A stretch of DNA of 64,000 nucleotides. Source: Undaria pinnatifida (Eukaryota; Sar; Phaeophyceae; Laminariales; Alariaceae). Under the pieces are notes generated by a model. It was not told the origin of the DNA and made no database searches. It worked only from the letters and a program-made list of their open reading frames with translations. How positions within the stretch are numbered: the stretch's first letter is position 1; each line of letters opens with the position of its first letter. The position numbers and the translations under genes are program-made. The stretch covers positions 1,399,075 to 1,463,074 of the forward strand of contig JABAKD010000005.1 of assembly GCA_012845835.1 (NCBI GenBank). The letters run 5' to 3'. Below, one piece after another: positions 59,851 through 64,000 of this stretch.

Positions 59851-60197
59851 GACTAATAGACTTAAGGCCTTACCCGATAAGCTTTTTTTTCTGAATATAA
59901 GCTTTTTTTTTTAGCGAGCATAGGCTTTAAAACTGGAAATAAGCTCGCGATTTATGCCAGTTTTGCACGGATAAGCTCGACTTATGCTCGCTCTTTGTTG
60001 CATCTCTTGCTTGATTTTTGTTCGATGAAAGCGTGTTTGCTCGTCTAACACTCGTTGGGCATCCCTGCTTGTCGTCGATATGCTCGTGAAACGCGGGTTC
60101 TTAGGCTCTTTGTTTTTTTTTCTACAAGCCACATGGCAGGTGCAGGTGTGTCAGTGCTGAAAAAGTAAAATATAGACTAAACGATTCCTATAGTCTA

Positions 60198-60667
60198 TAT
60201 TATAAAAAATGAAAATACACTCCAGCTGTGAGATCGAAGATTTCGTCGAAACTCATCTTTGCAAGCTGTGTGTGATACTCCGATCGCGCGCATTACGAGT
60301 TGTGTGTCCTCATTAAGGATATAGGTCGGCGACTCCCCTTACAACTACAGTGTAGCTATCAGGGTCAACAGGATGATTTTAATCAGTCTGTGCGCGGAAA
60401 CTATAAAACCCGTTTCTGAGGGGGACAAAATCTGACAGCTGTGAAGGGAAATGTATCCTTTTATCAAGTGAATCTTGTAAGTCGAATAACCGGTGAGGGG
60501 GGGGGGCGGAGTTTTGAAGGACGTGGGGGCCTGGTTTTGATCAAAATCGAGCGGGTTTGGAGGGGGGGGGGGGGAAGCGGGGGCAATTTGTGCATGTAAG
60601 CTATAAATCCTTTCGAGGGGATAAATCTGACGGTTTTGGCACCAGTTTATTATTGGGGGGGGGGGGT
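60198..60667 (+). repeat. G/C-homopolymer repeat, G-rich orientation, nested in the hAT-like element
   Basis: Nearly identical to 21387-21888 in its first 300 bp, with shorter G runs (60497-60507, 60561-60574, 60655-60666). Its place inside the hAT-like element shows that the family was mobile after that element arrived, or was carried in by it. Confidence 0.9.
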
Positions 60668-61074
60668 GTATAATCTGTAGTCTATGCTCCTATATACTTC
60701 GAAAGTGTATACTCGTATGTATACGTACATCATACTACTTCCGATTGATGTTGTCGTGTGTTATTGTGTTGTGTTCATATACAGCACCGTGCGCACATCA
60801 GTGCCTTGCTGCCTTTTCCATACCACCGCCCACCATGAACTGCCCACCATGTCAATTGAAAAACTTGCTTGAACTCTCTACTCTAAACTCGACAGCAAAA
60901 ACAGAGCTAGCGAGCTAGCCAAACACAGCCGACTACCCAGTACCCCCGCACCCCGCACGACGCAATGCTACTTTCCCCGCCCCCTGTTGTACTTGAGAAG
61001 AGCGGTTGCCATCGCTGCAAGATCGGAAGATCGGAAGATCGGCTGCGTCCCTTGCGCTCTCCGCATTTTTTGTG

Positions 61075-61115
61075 CTCGCGTGGGCGCGTGGGCGCGCGCG
61101 CGTGTGTGTGCGTGT
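61075..61115. repeat. GC/GT alternating tract
   Basis: GGGCGCGCGCGCGTGTGTGT: purine-pyrimidine alternation that can take up Z-DNA. Inside the hAT-like element. Confidence 0.75.
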
Positions 61116-62177
61116 TTAAGTGTTCTTGTGTAGAACCGTCCAATATCGCGATAAACAGAGCCGACAAAGGGGGTAATTAAGCCTCGTGAATTGCATTATT
61201 ACCGCGCGGCCACCCATTTGGCGTCTCCACCGTGCTGCCAGACAACCATTCGAACATATACACCTGAAATGGAGGCGGGCATAACCACCTTTTATGCTCG
61301 ATTTCCCTTGTTATGCTCCCACATAAGCTATTTGGCATGGTGGCTATGCTCGGTCGGGCATAAGCTTTTCCATAAGCTTACAATGCCAATATAAGCTAAA
61401 AGATATGCTAGCTTATTGGGTAAGGCCCTAAATAGACTAGTCTAGGTCTATATAAAAAACCTTCAAATCAACTTCAAATCACCCTTGCAACGGCACTACG
61501 AAGCGTGCAGGGGCGTATGGAAATATATTTCGCGTGCTATCATTGGTTGTATCATCGACCTGCTGCAATGATGCCAGTCTGCACCGCCCATTTCCACAAA
61601 CTCAGCTTCAACCCGCCCAGAGATCTGACACTCACGCCCACAGAGAAGTATTATGTAGAAGTATTATGAAGAATCGCGGGCCACAAGTAAGTGACACGCA
61701 GGGTCCGCCGTTCTCTACCCGGGCTCTAATTCCACAACCATTCATTGGGTTAGGGTTCGACCATTGCAGTTGTCTGTCTATTCTTACCCCGTTCTTCGCC
61801 AACCCCGTACTCTGTTCGTTCTTTTGTCGACCTCCCGCCAGCACAAGTAACACTTTACCGTCTTCACAATTGTAAGGATACCACCAAGTCCAAGTGTCAA
61901 TAATACCACCAGTGAAAACCAGACATTCAAGCGACCAAAAATTAGCTTTAAAAGTGGTTAAATGACACACCCATCCCCCGATCGCGGAGTGCTGCTCGCA
62001 TATTGAATTGGTAAATATGCCCTCCGTGTTTTTCACATTCCCAAACAACGGCAGTGTGTGGTGGATGGCGCCGTTATCGTCTGTACTCTACTGTACTGCG
62101 ACAACGCCGACAACAAGATCTGTCGCACGGAATCAATCCTATCTTTCCTTCCTTGGAGTCGTTCTAAGGTGGTAGCC

Positions 62178-62260
62178 CACCCAACATTCCTCAACGAAAC
62201 CGCCCACCGAAGTTCCTGAAATAAAAGTCCCTTGCCACCCCGACGTAATCGTTTGATATC
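62178..62260 (+). repeat. About 100-bp dispersed repeat (copy 4)
   Basis: CAACGAAACCGCCCACCG, AGTTCCTGAAATAAAAG, CCTTGCCACCCCGACGTAATCG. On the minus strand it reads GGKGLLFQELRW, against ARGIVFQETRS from copy 2. Confidence 0.7.
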
Positions 62261-62314
62261 AATAGTACTTCCTTTGCGCCAGCTAGCGTTGGGCTGCGAA
62301 AGCAAATGAGTTAA

Positions 62315-62390
62315 ATCGACGCACGACGCGTATGAAAATACGTGGAAGTGTGGTGAGCTAAAGCTTTATTTTTCCCCATCCGCCGGAGGA
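62315..62390 (+). repeat. Dispersed repeat, partner of 8395-8470
   Basis: CGTATGAAAATACGTGGAAG and AAGCTTTATTTTTCCCCATC in both. An A run follows at 62393-62408. Confidence 0.85.
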
Positions 62391-64000
62391 TTAAAAAAAA
62401 AAAAAAAATACTACTTCCTTTGCAAACCAAAACGTACACAAGGACATTTTGTTCATAGAATCCTTCCCCATGTTGAGCAGCCATGACACGTTCGTTAGAA
62501 AATGTCACTGGTTTCTGTGGGGTGCTATTACCGTAGAATCAATGCTTGCTCGTATTAATAGTACTGAACGCCCTCGATCTCTTGCGCAGAAGGGTTTACA
62601 GGGAGGTACGTACGGGCTGTGCAACCCCTGGGACCGAGCACGCAGGAATGAGCAGAAGACGGTGCGGATGTAGGCGCCGCTGGCCATACGGTTGCAAGCA
62701 ACTTGTATACAAATAGGGGACGCAGCAGCTGTTTAGTAAGTTGTTCCTGAGAGTTCGATGTACCCACCCACCCCCCCCAGAGGGAGCTGCGGCCATGCGT
62801 GATATGACCTATGCCCATCGTAACAAAAAGGGAACTACTGAGTACGGCTAACACACGAAGCGCAGCATGTTTGGGTCCAGTCTGCGTGCATGCAATGGTG
62901 CGAGATTAGAGATATCCCACGCTACGCGCAGGAAGTAGAATTTTCTGAGCCCCCAACACATGAGCTTCCCCGAAAACACGCCTTCGAGAAGGCATTCGTT
63001 CGCGCAACCGGACCAATATTTCTATACGTGACACAGCAGTGTATTAGTCCTAAAACAAAATATATACTCGTAAACGTATCGTATACTTAACGTCTATGTA
63101 ACTGGAAACCCTTCATTTTTTACTAACTTACTTGACGTTAGTATAGGTGGGAGGGATGTGGGGGCTCCAAAGGCAGCTCACACTTGAGGAGCTCAACCCG
63201 CCAGAAACCCTTGGTCCAAAAAGCGCGAGAGCCCTGCCGTGGGATGGCTCGACAAATATGATCATCATACCACATGCGGCAATTTTTTTGCTACCCAACA
63301 GCACCATCATCACCAGCACACTCCTCCTCTGTTGTTATTGTTGTTGTTGTCCACCCTTTCCTGGCCTGCAATCGCTGGCTTGAGATGCAAAAACATGGCA
63401 AGCGGATCGAGGTTCGGACGCTACCGAAATCCCAACGGTCCGCTGCAACAACAAGAAGAGCAGATACCTCGAAACAAGAGAATGAGAGTAAGGTCTAGAA
63501 TATCTTGGTCAATAAAGAACACAAAACGGGCAGTTTTTATTTTCATCTTCAAAAACAAACCTTAATCTTTCAATGTCGAAGTTGGTTAATCAAATGATGG
63601 TGCTGTGTCTTCCAGAAGAGGGCAACCCCCGTATTAAAGTGGGACCCCGCACTATCTCAGCATGGTGCCAATATTGGTGCTTCGTAAAAAACGAGACAGG
63701 TCGTGGGAGAAAGCACTGAAGGACACACCACACCAATGCGGGACCGCCACGACATTTTTTGTTGTTGTCAGACACCGTCTTCAGAGCTGAAACTACTCAT
63801 GTAGTACAAATTCAGAACCAATACGTACGCAAACGCCAAACTTTTATAGCTCGTCGCCGTAACACGGGTGACCCGGTGCATTCCTAATACGCATGGTATC
63901 AGAATGAGTGACAAGCGCTTGAAATCAACGCACGTTCGTTGGGTTTTGTTGTAATATCTAGAACACTTTAGCACGCGCTCTGCCCGCCAACCGGTAGAGT

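Larger units (their letters stand above)
59863..61430. mobile_element. hAT-like element with 8-bp target duplication
   Basis: Termini TAAGGCCTTACCCGATAAGC (59863) and, inverted, TAGGGCCTTACCCAATAAGC (61430). Flanks are AATAGACT at 59855-59862 and again at 61431-61438. Eight-base duplications and short TAGGG-type ends are hAT properties. Subterminal ATAAGC(T) motifs recur at both ends, as expected for hAT transposase sites. No transposase is recognised; a basic 73-codon frame (60132-59911) is of unknown value. The G-rich repeat at 60198-60667 is nested inside. Confidence 0.82.
61439..64000. other. No certain gene; scattered repeats
   Basis: A 138-codon minus frame at 62048-61632 has no recognised domain and runs next to the repeat at 62178-62260. 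62315-62390 is the partner of 8395-8470. 63160-63235 is the partner of 44570-44645. 62980-63015 resembles 49145-49180 (CTTCGA, GCATTCG, GCAACC). 63320-63350 is TTG/GTT-rich. A host gene on either strand cannot be excluded, but I cannot assemble one. Confidence 0.4.

Noticed and set aside
61632-62048. 138-codon minus-strand frame as a gene or exon
   Set aside because: It is long and not obviously repetitive, but I see no domain, no homologue in the window and no clear splice partner. Left as unassigned.
1-64000. tRNA, rRNA, CRISPR array or bacterial operons
   Set aside because: No cloverleaf, rRNA-like text or spaced identical repeats seen; the introns and element types are eukaryotic.

Overview
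This window looks like nuclear DNA from a eukaryote with large, intron-rich, repeat-loaded genes, most likely an alga and perhaps a stramenopile such as a brown alga. The taxon is a low-confidence guess, based on the GT-AG introns with mostly GTGAG/GTAAG donors, the Ty1/copia and LINE types, and the TTAGGG-like runs. I see no prokaryotic gene organisation, tRNA, rRNA or CRISPR array.

The only host genes I can assemble are two tandem paralogues on the minus strand, called A (34377 down to 15118) and B (53178 down to 41429). Each has ten exons. All 18 introns start with GT and end with AG, the intron phases are identical (0,0,0,0,1,0,0,0,0), and internal exon lengths match exactly apart from a one-codon difference in exon 2. 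Spliced, they give secreted SGNH/GDSL-type serine hydrolases of 419 aa (A) and 416 aa (B). Each has a signal peptide, a GDSIS nucleophile block, an IG(N/S)N block, a cysteine-rich insert and a terminal FWDxxH Asp-His block. The exons total about 1.25 kb, but the genes cover 19.3 and 11.8 kb because the introns are full of repeats.

Many introns also hold decayed second, third or fourth copies of the neighbouring exon, for exons 2 to 10. I treat these as pseudo-exons.

Layout. 1-900: triplet-rich repeats. About 1.0-8.36 kb: a decayed Ty1/copia element on the minus strand with two LTRs and two small inverted-repeat elements inserted in it. 10.0-12.0 kb: a 5'-truncated LINE on the minus strand. 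12.0-15.1 kb: no recognisable gene, with a 107-bp tandem duplication. 15.1-34.4 kb: gene A. 34.4-41.4 kb: repeat-rich intergenic DNA with a 0.7-kb CATG-palindrome satellite. 41.4-53.2 kb: gene B. 53.2-64 kb: repeat-rich, including a 1.37-kb pogo/Tc1-mariner-type deletion derivative with TA target duplications, a 1.4-kb foldback of a G/C-homopolymer repeat, and a 1.57-kb hAT-like element with an 8-bp target duplication.

The most unusual features are the paired SGNH genes with their exon graveyard, a dispersed repeat family built around long poly-G/poly-C runs (near-identical inverted copies flank exons 5-7 of gene A), and a short transposon family with 4-bp target duplications for which two empty sites survive in this window.
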